Positions 45,520 through 54,809 of a DNA stretch of 64,000 nucleotides are shown piece by piece. Both the position numbers and the translations under genes were made by a program. Under the pieces are notes generated by a model. The model was not told where the DNA came from and did no database searches. It saw only the letters and a program-made list of their open reading frames with translations. This stretch comes from Empedobacter brevis NBRC 14943 = ATCC 43319 (GTDB lineage: Bacteria > Bacteroidota > Bacteroidia > Flavobacteriales > Weeksellaceae): positions 62,001 to 126,000 of the forward strand of contig NZ_KB908293.1 of assembly GCF_000382425.1 (NCBI RefSeq), read 5' to 3'. The first letter of the stretch is position 1, and each line of letters starts with the position of its first letter.

Positions 45520-46581
45520 TTAACTGTTTTCATGAACTGCTTCTATATGTAGATGTGCAAAATAAGCTTTCGTTTCCGCCTCATCCAAGTCTTTTAAATC
45601 TAAAACAAAGAAAAAATAACTATCTGCCCACGAATTATAATGCATCAAAACTTTCCCCTTTTGTGCTAAATAATTCTGAATATAAGGAAAAAGATCTGCC
45701 GAATACGTCTCTTCAGGTACATCAATAGTGACCGTTTCACCCAGACAACTTGCTAAGAAATCTTCCATATCTTCTATATCAAATTTCCAATCCGAATGCC
45801 ATGAATCTTCCACAACCAAATCAGCATTGTCTCCTTCGTCAGGCTTTCCTTTAACAATTAATTTTTCATAGAGTTTCTTAGCTCTTTTATTTACTTTGGT
45901 TTCTTCCAAATCCGGATTTATCAGCTTTAATAAATCCGCATACAACTGTACATCTGCTTCGTATACAACCTTTTTGTCCGGAGCAGGAAATAACATTTCA
46001 AGACCATCAATCTCCATTATTTTACAAAAGCCCAAAAGCACATCATCCATGACCTCTAAAGCGGATGCATGCGCATCATTGAGAGGCAAATGCAGAGAAC
46101 ACCATTCAGATTTCCGCCAAAAATCAATAAAATCAGCATCAAACTTATCTGAATATAACACTTCATAAATATTTACTTCATCTGAATTATTCATTCCTAT
46201 AAAAATCAAAAAATCATGGGGAATATCTCTCCATCGGTTATTGGACTCTTTTGTTCGAAAACTAAGATGTAAGAAATCGATAGTCGAGTCGTTAAAGTAA
46301 CCTTCGGGAACTTCACTAAAATTAATTTTAGGCGTTATAATATGATACAATTCTTCGAAAGAATGAATTCCATTCGGTTTTAATTGATTTTCTAAATCGA
46401 ACGCATATGGAATCAAATAATAATTTAATTCACATTCTTCTACCGTTCCTTTAACTTTGGTTTTATAGGTCGATTTTTCAGAGCTGTTGAATTTATCTGT
46501 AATTGCTACAGCTATTTTCAGATAATCAGCCCCATTCATATCAGAAGAATTCAACTTCTTTTTAAAAAAATTAGAAAACAT
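45520..46581 (-). CDS. Uncharacterised protein of 353 residues
   Basis: No family recognised with confidence. The protein has no signal peptide or membrane segment, so it should be cytoplasmic. It is acidic overall with two parts: residues 1-215 with conserved-looking aromatic stretches (SLHLPLNDAHASALEVMDD) and a second part with KRAKKLYEKLIVKGKPD and WADSYFFFVLDLKDLDEAE. Its ATG overlaps the stop of the S41 peptidase gene by one base (TAATG), so it is translated from the same transcript. Confidence 0.6.
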   Translation of the reverse strand: MFSNFFKKKLNSSDMNGADYLKIAVAITDKFNSSEKSTYKTKVKGTVEECELNYYLIPYAFDLENQLKPNGIHSFEELYHIITPKINFSEVPEGYFNDSTIDFLHLSFRTKESNNRWRDIPHDFLIFIGMNNSDEVNIYEVLYSDKFDADFIDFWRKSEWCSLHLPLNDAHASALEVMDDVLLGFCKIMEIDGLEMLFPAPDKKVVYEADVQLYADLLKLINPDLEETKVNKRAKKLYEKLIVKGKPDEGDNADLVVEDSWHSDWKFDIEDMEDFLASCLGETVTIDVPEETYSADLFPYIQNYLAQKGKVLMHYNSWADSYFFFVLDLKDLDEAETKAYFAHLHIEAVHENS

Positions 46582-48164
46582 TATTCCCTTGATTTTGGAA
46601 GTCGTTTATGAAGTTCTTTATTTCCATTTTTTATTTCGTTTAAGATCCAGTTTAACTCCACATCAAATCGTTTAATTTTATTTTCTAATGTTGGTTTTAT
46701 CTCTTTATCCGGATAAACGCCGTGCCCAAGTTCTTCTCGTTTTTCAACAGGAGAAAGATATACTGTGCCAACTGACATTTTCAATTTAGAGTGTGGCAAA
46801 GTAAATTTTGGCATCAAACCCGCAACTGTTCCATTAAAATCGCCACCGGTTTCTTCTCCAACAAAAAAAGCACGGTTTTTCGCTTGAAGATTAGCCGAAA
46901 TTAAAGACGAAGCAGAATAAGACCCACCATTAATCATGACATATAAATTATGGGGATAAACCAAATCTTTATCTACTTTAACAAATGAAAATGGCAGGTG
47001 CAATTCGTATTCTTTCTCTGTATTTTTTGTGGTCGAAAAATACGTATAACCGGACCCGACCCAAAGGATTGGATAAGAATAAACAGGGAAAAGATTATAC
47101 AATGATTTTCCGAACGACGTTTTGTTCGCTACAATTTTTTTACCCAAAAACGGTTGAAAGTCATCGACTAAATAAGCGTACAAATAATGTGCATCTTTTA
47201 TAAATCCTCCGCCATTATTTCGAAGATCTAAAATCAGGTTTTGTACATGATGATTCTTGATATCTGTAAATACTTCTTTATATAGCTCACGTATCTTTCC
47301 TTTTCTAAAATCTGTTACTTTCAGTACCGCAATCGTGCTGTCATTCGTGGGAAAAGACAAGTCTTTGGAATAAGATTTAGAATCTTTGTTGTATCCGTAT
47401 CGCTTTTGCTTTATCCTGACTTTTCGGTCAACCTCTTTTTCTTGTTTTGTTATTTTTGAAGCAACAGCAATCGTTTGTTCTTTCGGTTTAGAAAAGCTTC
47501 GGAAAGTTTTTTTGCTTATAATTGTATTCCCCATTAAAAAGGTAAGCTCAACCGAATCTTTAACACCTTGTTCCAGCGTAATAAAATTCAAAAATGTACG
47601 ATTGAATACATTATCCGAGAAAGTCGTATTTTTTCCATCACCATAAATACTTTCTTTGTATTTATCATATACATATTTTGTGGGAATATCGTCGATGTAA
47701 AGCAAAACTGAACCGGAATTGATCGGATTCGTTTTATTGTTATCATTCACCAAAAAAACAGAGTCATTTTTCCAAAAAAAACTATAATCATGAAACGCTG
47801 ATTTTGATTCTTTATATTTTTTAATTTCCTTTTTTTCTAATCGTTTAAAAATTGGATAAAGATCTGTATGACCATGCGCTAAACTTTCAAAAACCGGAAA
47901 AAATTTTACATAAAAATCATTTGGTTTTAAAGGTTGTTCAATTGATTTCTTTACACTGTCAAATTTAAAATCAATTTTATCTTGAGCTAGATACATATCC
48001 AGTTTCGGATGATATCTTTTCAATTTTTTGTATGCAAAATCAATGTCTTTCTTTAGCTTATCCACAGGTATTTCTTTGTCGATATGTGCATTATACTTCT
48101 CTACAGAAACACAGCTGCATATTGACAAAAGAAAAAAATAAACCAGAATTGACTTTAATTTCAT
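46581..48164 (-). CDS. S41 family peptidase lipoprotein (first of two)
   Basis: A 527-residue protein with lipobox (LSICSCVSV) and the shared start CVSVEKYNAHIDKEIP. The catalytic S41 core has the nucleophile in GGSYSASSLISANLQ and the following EETGGDFNGTVAG, with LILDLRNNGGGFIKDAHYLYAYL earlier. S41 enzymes are serine peptidases of the C-terminal processing/tricorn type. It is 4 bases from its paralogue and likely arose by tandem duplication. Substrate unknown. Confidence 0.86.
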   Translation of the reverse strand: MKLKSILVYFFLLSICSCVSVEKYNAHIDKEIPVDKLKKDIDFAYKKLKRYHPKLDMYLAQDKIDFKFDSVKKSIEQPLKPNDFYVKFFPVFESLAHGHTDLYPIFKRLEKKEIKKYKESKSAFHDYSFFWKNDSVFLVNDNNKTNPINSGSVLLYIDDIPTKYVYDKYKESIYGDGKNTTFSDNVFNRTFLNFITLEQGVKDSVELTFLMGNTIISKKTFRSFSKPKEQTIAVASKITKQEKEVDRKVRIKQKRYGYNKDSKSYSKDLSFPTNDSTIAVLKVTDFRKGKIRELYKEVFTDIKNHHVQNLILDLRNNGGGFIKDAHYLYAYLVDDFQPFLGKKIVANKTSFGKSLYNLFPVYSYPILWVGSGYTYFSTTKNTEKEYELHLPFSFVKVDKDLVYPHNLYVMINGGSYSASSLISANLQAKNRAFFVGEETGGDFNGTVAGLMPKFTLPHSKLKMSVGTVYLSPVEKREELGHGVYPDKEIKPTLENKIKRFDVELNWILNEIKNGNKELHKRLPKSRE

Positions 48165-48168
48165 TTTA

Positions 48169-49791
48169 CTATTTGCTTTTTATATCATTCAAAATCCAAT
48201 CAAGTTGTGGGTCTTTTTTGTTGATAATATCATCAAAGGACATTTCGACTGGAACAGTTGGAATAATACCTCTTCCTTTTAATTCCCGAGAAGTATTAGG
48301 TCTGAAATCCATCATCCCATAGTATATTTTTAATTTCGAATTTTTCAATTTGAAATCATTAAAACTTCCGGCAACAGTCCCATTATAATCTCCTCCCGTT
48401 TCCTCTCCTACAAATATCGCTTTTCCTTCGTTTTGTAAAGCTGCCGTCAGAATAGATGTTGCAGAATAAGACATTCCGTTTGTTAAGACATATAAATTTC
48501 CTGTAAATTTTTCAGGTTGATTCAGTAAATCTTTCTTTCCTCTTACTTTATAGTAATACCCGTCTTTCTCCTTCTTCGTTTTGAAAACAGATTGTGAATA
48601 TTTGTAAACAGCTAATGGTAAACCTAATGTATTTCCGATTATTCCAAAACTTTGAAAATAATTCTTCATTAAACCAAATTTAGAATTCACTTTCATTTTA
48701 TCGCCCATAACCGCTTGTGGTTGATTTCGCGTTGTTAGAAATGAATACAAATAATTTGCGTCTCTTACATAACCTCCCCCATTGTTGCGAACATCTAAAA
48801 TTAAATTTTTGACATTCAATTTTTTTATTGAATCAAAAATAAAAGGATATGCTTTTTTACTATTTTCTAATGAAAATGTTTTGATGCTTAATATAACTGT
48901 TGTCGAATCATTTTTATCCGGAAAACGAAGTTCTCTCTGGTATTCATTTCTCGATTTAGAGTAAGCAAAATATTTTTTTACTTTCTTCTTATGATCTAAT
49001 CGTTCTTTTCGTTTTAACTTTTCTTCTTTAGAGATTTTTGTGAACACCTTCTCTTCATTTGTTTTTTTTTGAATGCTGTCCGAAGTATTTTTCTTCAAAG
49101 ATTTTTCTTCTTTTTTTTGATACTCTCTTTTTACAATTTGGGTAATGATTGAATCATTTTTTTGAAAGGTAAGTACAACCGAATCTTGTATCCCAATTTC
49201 ATTCGAGACAAATCTTGGATAGGAACTCCCGTACATATATTTACTAAATGTCGTTGTATATCCGTCTCCTTTTCGATAGTTATGATATAAGTTATAGAAA
49301 TCCTGGAATTTAATTCCATTAATTGCCAAAATATCCGTTTGCAGCAGTAATGTTGAATCTTTCGAATTATTTTTATCTAAATACACGTGATTATCCAAAG
49401 ATTTAAACTCGAGTAAACTCAATGGACCTTTGGAATTTTTATATTTTTTTTTCTCCAGTTTTGTTGCTCGTTTTCCAAAAGACGTCACGACAGTATGTCC
49501 ATGACCAAAACCTGAAACAACTTTTGACAATTCTCTCGAAAAATCATTGGGTTTCATTGGTTGTTGAATTGTATTCCTAAAACTATCCAGTCGACTTGCA
49601 ATGACTTCTTTTGAATAATACATATCGATGTCAACTTGTTTTGTCAATAACTTCTTCTTTGCCCGGTCAACATCTCTTTGCAATTCATCTGCATCTATTT
49701 TTTTGTCTATATGCGCATTGTATTTTTCGACAGACACACAAGAGCTAAAAAAAGAAAGCAACAAAAGCGTAATAAGTTTATTCATAATCAA
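48169..49791 (-). CDS. S41 family peptidase lipoprotein (second of two)
   Basis: A 540-residue paralogue with lipobox (SFFSSCVSV) and the same CVSVEKYNAHIDKKI start. Core motifs: LILDVRNNGGGYVRDANYLYSFL, TNGMSYSATSILTAALQ (nucleophile Ser) and EETGGDYNGTVAG. The middle segment (about residues 220-270) is strongly Lys-rich and differs from the first copy. Lies first in the minus-strand operon with the other peptidase and the 353-residue unknown protein. Possibly exported and acting on surface proteins. Confidence 0.86.
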   Translation of the reverse strand: MIMNKLITLLLLSFFSSCVSVEKYNAHIDKKIDADELQRDVDRAKKKLLTKQVDIDMYYSKEVIASRLDSFRNTIQQPMKPNDFSRELSKVVSGFGHGHTVVTSFGKRATKLEKKKYKNSKGPLSLLEFKSLDNHVYLDKNNSKDSTLLLQTDILAINGIKFQDFYNLYHNYRKGDGYTTTFSKYMYGSSYPRFVSNEIGIQDSVVLTFQKNDSIITQIVKREYQKKEEKSLKKNTSDSIQKKTNEEKVFTKISKEEKLKRKERLDHKKKVKKYFAYSKSRNEYQRELRFPDKNDSTTVILSIKTFSLENSKKAYPFIFDSIKKLNVKNLILDVRNNGGGYVRDANYLYSFLTTRNQPQAVMGDKMKVNSKFGLMKNYFQSFGIIGNTLGLPLAVYKYSQSVFKTKKEKDGYYYKVRGKKDLLNQPEKFTGNLYVLTNGMSYSATSILTAALQNEGKAIFVGEETGGDYNGTVAGSFNDFKLKNSKLKIYYGMMDFRPNTSRELKGRGIIPTVPVEMSFDDIINKKDPQLDWILNDIKSK

Positions 49792-49887
49792 GGTTTAGTT
49801 CTATAGACGGTAGAATCGTGAATAAGTTACAATTTTATTGTATTCATATGATAATTATTCTCAGAAATCATTACAATTTTCATCCTG

Positions 49888-50493
49888 TTATTTCACTTCT
49901 TGATAAAACTCTTCGATGAATTTTTCCATGTACCGGTGACGAGAAAGTGCAATTTCTTTCGCTGTTTTCGTATTCATCAAATCTTTTAATTTAAACAACT
50001 TATCATAAAAATGCTGCACACTCGACGCATCTTTCGAATTGTCATATGGATTATACAAGATATTCCCTACACTTCCTCCGTACGCAAAACAACGAGCAAT
50101 TCCCACTGCTCCTATTGCATCCAGACGATCGGCATCCTGTACAATTTCAGCCTCAATAGTCGTTGGTTTATTTCCTTTGCTAAAAGACACTTGTGACACA
50201 ATTTCTAAAACGTTCTCTATCGATTCGTCTTCCACATGAATTGATTCCAAAAATTTTCTTATCAACTCTTCAGATTTATCTACACCGTTATGTAATTTAT
50301 AATCGCCTATATCATGCGTCCATGCAGCTAATTCCACTAAAAAAGGATCTGCATTCTCCGTTTCTAGAATCTTTTTTGCATTGGTGACAACACGTTCTAT
50401 ATGAAAATAATCGTGTCCTGTTCCTTCATCCAAGAAGGTTTTCTTAATATAAGCCTGTGTCTGAGTAAGTATTTCTTGTCTGTTCATTTTCAT
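49888..50493 (-). CDS. HD-domain phosphohydrolase
   Basis: A 201-residue protein with the HD superfamily signature: GHDYFHIERVVTNAKKI, then LAAWTHDIGDYKLHNG (HD pair), and ADRLDAIGAVGIAR with the last metal Asp. YedJ-like or similar; substrates may be nucleotides, but this cannot be read from sequence. It faces away from rpsP. Confidence 0.87.
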   Translation of the reverse strand: MKMNRQEILTQTQAYIKKTFLDEGTGHDYFHIERVVTNAKKILETENADPFLVELAAWTHDIGDYKLHNGVDKSEELIRKFLESIHVEDESIENVLEIVSQVSFSKGNKPTTIEAEIVQDADRLDAIGAVGIARCFAYGGSVGNILYNPYDNSKDASSVQHFYDKLFKLKDLMNTKTAKEIALSRHRYMEKFIEEFYQEVK

Positions 50494-50599
50494 TTTATTT
50501 CTGAGTTTAAAAATACACCAGAAAGTCTTTTGAAAAAACTTGGTTTTTCAGAATTAATTTAATAATCATTTTAAAAATAATTATTTACCAAAAATATTG

Positions 50600-50607
50600 T
50601 ATATTTG
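50600..50607 (+). promoter_or_regulatory. Candidate -7 element for rpsP-rimM
   Basis: TATATTTG matches TAnnTTTG, 50 bases before the rpsP ATG. Upstream sequence is very AT-rich; no clear -33 element. Confidence 0.45.
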
Positions 50608-50657
50608 CACCTCAAATTTGTAAAACGGGACGAGTTCCCCAAATAATTAGTTATACT

Positions 50658-51185
50658 ATGGCTACAAGAATTAGATTACAAAGACATGGTCGTAAAGGAA
50701 AACCATTCTTTCACATCGTAGTTGCTGACTCAAGAGCAAAACGTGATGGTCGTTTCATCGAAAAATTAGGTACTTACAACCCAATTACTAACCCTGCAAC
50801 TGTAGAATTAAATGTTGATTCTGCTGTACAATGGTTACAAACTGGTGCTGAGCCATCTAACACAGCGAAAGCTTTATTATCTTACAAAGGTGCTTACATG
50901 AAAAAACACTTATTAGGTGGTGTTGCAAAAGGAGCATTTTCTCAAGAAGAAGCTGAAAAACGTTTTGAAGCTTGGTTAGAAGCGAAAGGTGCAAAAGTTC
51001 AAGCTAAAAAAGACGGTTTAACTTCAGGTGCTGCTGCTGCTAAAGCTGCTGCATTAGAAGCTGAAAAAGCTGTTAATGAAGCTCGTGTAAAAGCTGCTCA
51101 GGAAGCTGAAGCTGCTGCACAAGTTGAAGAAACTCCTGCTGAAGAAGCAGAAGGTACAACTGAAGAAGTTGCTACAGAAGAATAA
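50658..51185 (+). CDS. rpsP: 30S ribosomal protein S16 with long Ala/Glu tail
   Basis: The first 80 or so residues are S16 (MATRIRLQRHGRKGKPFFHIVVADSRAKRDGRFIEKLGTYNP). The usual bacterial S16 is about 80-90 residues; here the protein runs to 175 residues with an Ala/Lys stretch and a final acidic Glu-rich part (PAEEAEGTTEEVATEE). Such tails occur in Bacteroidota S16. rimM follows after 24 bases, the usual S16-RimM linkage for ribosome assembly. Confidence 0.96.
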   Translation: MATRIRLQRHGRKGKPFFHIVVADSRAKRDGRFIEKLGTYNPITNPATVELNVDSAVQWLQTGAEPSNTAKALLSYKGAYMKKHLLGGVAKGAFSQEEAEKRFEAWLEAKGAKVQAKKDGLTSGAAAAKAAALEAEKAVNEARVKAAQEAEAAAQVEETPAEEAEGTTEEVATEE

Positions 51186-51209
51186 TTTTTAAGTTCAGAG
51201 ACGTTCCAA

Positions 51210-51734
51210 ATGACAAAAAATGATTGCTACTATTTAGGTAAAGTTACAAAGAGACATGGTTTCAAAGGTAATTTAATCATTCACTTGGATACAGATGAAC
51301 CAGAATTATACGATACTTTGGAAGCAGTGTTCATCGAGCAAGATGGTACACTGGTTCCATTTTTTTTCGAAACTTCTCAGCCTTATCAAGGCACAAAATT
51401 ATTAGTAAAGTTTGAAGATGTTGAAGACGAAGATGTCGACAAATTAATCAATCGCGAACTTTATTTACCTCTAAAATCGTTACCAGAACTTTCCGGAACA
51501 GATTTTTATTACCACGAAATTGTTGGTTTCACTATTTATGACCAATCCAATACAGAAGTCGGAACAATAAAATCTGTCAACGATTCTGCTGCTCAAGCAT
51601 ATTTCGAAGTTGACGCGAACGGAAAAGAAATCTTAATTCCGATGATTGACGAATGGATTCTTGAAGTTAATCGCGAAGAAAAAGCAATGCTAATTCAAAT
51701 TCCTGACGGATTATTAGATATTTATTTAGGGTAA
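51210..51734 (+). CDS. rimM: 16S rRNA processing protein RimM
   Basis: A 174-residue protein with the N-terminal RimM domain (LGKVTKRHGFKGNLIIHLDTD) and the C-terminal PRC-barrel part (DFYYHEIVGFTIYD, AAQAYFEVD, EILIPMIDEWILEVN). RimM assists maturation of the 30S head near S19 and S13. Operon with rpsP. Confidence 0.96.
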   Translation: MTKNDCYYLGKVTKRHGFKGNLIIHLDTDEPELYDTLEAVFIEQDGTLVPFFFETSQPYQGTKLLVKFEDVEDEDVDKLINRELYLPLKSLPELSGTDFYYHEIVGFTIYDQSNTEVGTIKSVNDSAAQAYFEVDANGKEILIPMIDEWILEVNREEKAMLIQIPDGLLDIYLG

Positions 51735-51833
51735 TTTATCCATTATAAATCACTTATTTACTTCTATTTTTTGATTGAATTTTTCTAATTGTAAAATCCG
51801 AAATTTTCGACATTATATTTATTGTCAATTTCG

Positions 51834-51841
51834 TACCTTTG
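51834..51841 (+). promoter_or_regulatory. Candidate -7 element for glnS
   Basis: TACCTTTG matches TAnnTTTG. Transcription would begin near 51846, so translation from the in-frame ATG at 51775 is not possible from this promoter; the ATG at 51862 is supported. Confidence 0.5.
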
Positions 51842-51861
51842 CAAACTCAATCGTAATAAAA

Positions 51862-53544
51862 ATGGAAGAAGAAAAAAAATCATTGAATTTTATTGAGCAA
51901 ATCATTGAAGATGATTTAGCCAACGGAATGCCGAAAGAAAATTTACGCTTTCGTTTCCCACCGGAACCAAATGGTTATTTACACATCGGGCATGCAAAAG
52001 CAATCTGTTTAAACTTTGGTTTAGGGCAGAAATACAATGCTCCTGTCAACTTACGTTTTGATGACACGAACCCTGACAAAGAAGAACAAGAATTCGTAGA
52101 TTCTATCCGCGAAGATGTGAAATGGTTAGGTTTCGAGTGGTCTGAAGAACGCTATGCTTCTGATTATTTCCAGCAGCTTTACGATTGGGCTGTTCAATTA
52201 ATCAAAGAAGGAAAAGCGTACATCGATGATCAATCTTCGGAAGTGATTAATGAACAACGTAAAACACCTTTTGAACCCGGAATCGAATCTCCTTTCAGAA
52301 ACCGTTCTGTTGAAGAAAATTTAGAAATCTTCGAACGAATGAAAGCAGGAGAATTTGAAGAAGGAACACATGTTTTACGTGCAAAAATTGACATGACTTC
52401 TCCTAATATGAACATGCGCGACCCTGTTATGTATCGTATTTTGAAACGTCCACATCACCGCACCGGAGACACATGGAAAATATATCCGATGTACGATTGG
52501 ACACACGGAGAATCTGATTATATTGAAGGAATTTCTCACTCATTGTGTTCATTAGAGTTCAAAAACCACCGCGATTTATATGAATGGTACGCGAATAACG
52601 TAGAACTGCCAAATCAGCCTCAAAAACCTAAACAACGTGAATTTGCCCGTGGTAATGTTTCGTACATGATTACAAGTAAACGTAAATTAATGAAGCTGGT
52701 TCAAGAAGGTGTTGTAACAGGTTGGGATGATCCGCGTATGCCGACCATTTCAGGTTTACGTCGTCGTGGTTATACACCAGAATCTATCAAGAATTTTTGG
52801 AATACTGCCGGTGTTGCAAAACGTGATAATGTATTGGATATTTCGTTATTAGAATTTTCTGTTCGTGATCATTTGAATAAAATTGCTCCTCGTGTTTTTG
52901 CTGTGATTGATCCAGTAAAAGTTGTCATCGAAAATTATCCGGAAGGACAAGTGGAAGAGTTAGAAATTGAGAATAATCCGGAAGATGAAACAGCTGGAAC
53001 TCGTATCGTTCCTTTTACAAGAGAAATCTACATTGAGCGTGAAGATTTTATGGAAGAAGCACCTAAAAAGTTTTTCCGTTTATCTTTAGGAAATGAGGTT
53101 CGCTTGAAAGGTGCCTATTTCATCAAAGCAGAAAGAGTTGAAAAAGATGCTGAAGGAAATATCACAACAATTTATGCAACATACGATCCTGAAACGAAAT
53201 CCGGAAGTGGAACAGAAGCTTCTAAACGAAAAGTAAAAGGAACGTTACATTGGGTTTCTGCAACAGAAAATATTCCGATCGAAGTGCGCGAATACGATCG
53301 TTTATTTACAGTTGAATCTCCTGATGCGGAGAAAGATGTAGACTTTTTACAATTCGTGAATCCAAATTCTTTAACTATAAAAGAAGGATTTGCAGAACCT
53401 GCATTGAAAGATGCTAAAGTTGAAGATAAATTCCAATTTCAACGCATTGGATATTTTGCTTTAGACCGAGATTCTTCTGCTGAAAAATTAATTTTTAACA
53501 GGACGGTTACCTTAAAAGACACTTGGGCAAAAGTGAATAAATAA
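51862..53544 (+). CDS. glnS: Glutaminyl-tRNA synthetase
   Basis: A 560-residue class I synthetase counted from MEEEKKSLNFIEQII. The HIGH motif is in GYLHIGHAKAICLNFG and the KMSKS-like loop in MITSKRKLMKL; the acceptor-binding domain has TPEPIESPFRNR-like sequences and YPMYDWTHGESDYIEG. A longer frame starts at 51775, but the extra 29 residues (MNFSNCKIRNFRH) are unlike the family and precede the promoter element. A strong hairpin with T-run follows the stop. It charges tRNA-Gln. Confidence 0.95.
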   Translation: MEEEKKSLNFIEQIIEDDLANGMPKENLRFRFPPEPNGYLHIGHAKAICLNFGLGQKYNAPVNLRFDDTNPDKEEQEFVDSIREDVKWLGFEWSEERYASDYFQQLYDWAVQLIKEGKAYIDDQSSEVINEQRKTPFEPGIESPFRNRSVEENLEIFERMKAGEFEEGTHVLRAKIDMTSPNMNMRDPVMYRILKRPHHRTGDTWKIYPMYDWTHGESDYIEGISHSLCSLEFKNHRDLYEWYANNVELPNQPQKPKQREFARGNVSYMITSKRKLMKLVQEGVVTGWDDPRMPTISGLRRRGYTPESIKNFWNTAGVAKRDNVLDISLLEFSVRDHLNKIAPRVFAVIDPVKVVIENYPEGQVEELEIENNPEDETAGTRIVPFTREIYIEREDFMEEAPKKFFRLSLGNEVRLKGAYFIKAERVEKDAEGNITTIYATYDPETKSGSGTEASKRKVKGTLHWVSATENIPIEVREYDRLFTVESPDAEKDVDFLQFVNPNSLTIKEGFAEPALKDAKVEDKFQFQRIGYFALDRDSSAEKLIFNRTVTLKDTWAKVNK

Positions 53545-53568
53545 AAAATCTATTTCTTTAAATACCAG

Positions 53569-53597
53569 GCTCGAACAAATTTGTTCGGGCTTTTTTT
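53569..53597 (+). terminator. Intrinsic terminator after glnS
   Basis: GCTCGAACAAA pairs with TTTGTTCGGGC (one G-U) and is followed by seven T bases. Confidence 0.9.
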
Positions 53598-53623
53598 ATT
53601 ATATTTAATTAAAATTCCGAAAT

Positions 53624-54088
53624 ATGAAAAGCAACATCACTTGCCTAATATTTACAGCTCTTATTGTTTTATCAAGTTGCACCTCTACAAAAGCCACAAC
53701 AGATGATCAGGCTAAACCTATGGAAAAAACTCATCAAGAAGCATCCATTATCGGAAGATGGTTATTGGTAAAACTTTCGGGCGGAATTATGGGACGTGAA
53801 CAAGATCCTCCAATGGGACAAACGATAGTCGTTGAATTTACACCAACCGAAATGATCACCATGATCAATGGAAAAGAGACATCTCGGGTCATTTATACAT
53901 TAGGCAAAGGAAAAAGTATTCATAGTACAAATCAAATTCCAATGATTTTTACAAGCGGAAATGATTCTATGGGAAAAAGTTATCATTTGGAAAATGATAA
54001 ACTTGGTATTAGTGAAGAAGTTCACGACGGTTTTTATTACAGCTATATAAAAATTGGCAAAGACGATGACGGAATACCCAGAAAATAA
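53624..54088 (+). CDS. Small lipocalin-like lipoprotein
   Basis: A 154-residue protein with lipobox (IVLSSCTST). The body begins SIIGRWLLVKLSGGIMG and has TIVVEFTPTEMITMINGK, the pattern of lipocalin/META-like small lipoproteins in Bacteroidota, whose ligand is unknown. Its 3' end overlaps the radC start, so the two are probably translated together. Confidence 0.65.
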   Translation: MKSNITCLIFTALIVLSSCTSTKATTDDQAKPMEKTHQEASIIGRWLLVKLSGGIMGREQDPPMGQTIVVEFTPTEMITMINGKETSRVIYTLGKGKSIHSTNQIPMIFTSGNDSMGKSYHLENDKLGISEEVHDGFYYSYIKIGKDDDGIPRK

Positions 54089-54767
54089 AAACTCGATTAA
54101 GAATTGGAACGAGGATGATCGTCCACGTGAAAAACTAGCATTGAAAGGCCGTTCTTCTTTATCTGATGCCGAATTGCTTGCCATTATTATGGGAAGTGGA
54201 AATCGAGAAGAGTCTGCTGTAGAATTAGCGAAACGAATTTTGAAAAACGCTAATCATAATTGGAACGAATTGGCGAAATGTTCAATTGAAGATTTATGTA
54301 AATTTAAAGGTGTTGGAGAAGCAAAAGCCATTTCAATGATTACAGCTCTTGAAATTGGAAGAAGACGAAATTCACAAGAAGTTCTTGAACGAGACAAAAT
54401 ATCATCGAGTAAAGATGCAGCCATCATCTTTCAACAGCAGATTGGCGATTTGCCCAATGAAGAATTCTGGGTTATGTTTCTTAATCAAGGCAATCGAATC
54501 ATCAAAACAGAACAAATTTCTCGTGGAGGAATTACCCAAACTGCAGTTGATGTTCGGGTTATATTTAAACGTGCTTTAGAATTAATGGCCACTGCACTCA
54601 TTCTTTCACACAATCATCCTTCCGGAAATCTTACTCCAAGCCAATCCGACCAAACGATTACACAAAAAATAAAACAAGGCGCTGCATTATTGGATATACA
54701 AGTTCTGGATCATATGATTGTTTCTCAAAAAGATTTTTATTCATTTGCAGATGAAGGGTTAATTTAA
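54066..54767 (+). CDS. radC: DNA repair protein RadC (JAB/MPN domain)
   Basis: About 233 residues beginning MTEYPENKNSIKNW. A helix-hairpin-helix part (FKGVGEAKAISM) is followed by the MPN/JAMM metal motif SHNHPSGNLTPSQSD. A TTG at 54054 would add four residues; I take the ATG at 54066. The real role of RadC is uncertain despite the name. It overlaps the upstream lipoprotein gene by 23 bases. Confidence 0.93.
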   Translation: MTEYPENKNSIKNWNEDDRPREKLALKGRSSLSDAELLAIIMGSGNREESAVELAKRILKNANHNWNELAKCSIEDLCKFKGVGEAKAISMITALEIGRRRNSQEVLERDKISSSKDAAIIFQQQIGDLPNEEFWVMFLNQGNRIIKTEQISRGGITQTAVDVRVIFKRALELMATALILSHNHPSGNLTPSQSDQTITQKIKQGAALLDIQVLDHMIVSQKDFYSFADEGLI

Positions 54768-54809
54768 TTTACATTTTACTTATCTTTAAACATTATATGT
54801 TTTTTTGTT

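Noticed and set aside
45387..45728. Plus-strand frame of 113 codons
   Set aside because: It covers a terminator and the antisense of the 353-residue gene; no coding signal of its own.
51775..51861. N-terminal extension of GlnS
   Set aside because: The 29 residues are not family-like and overlie the -7 promoter element at 51834-51841.
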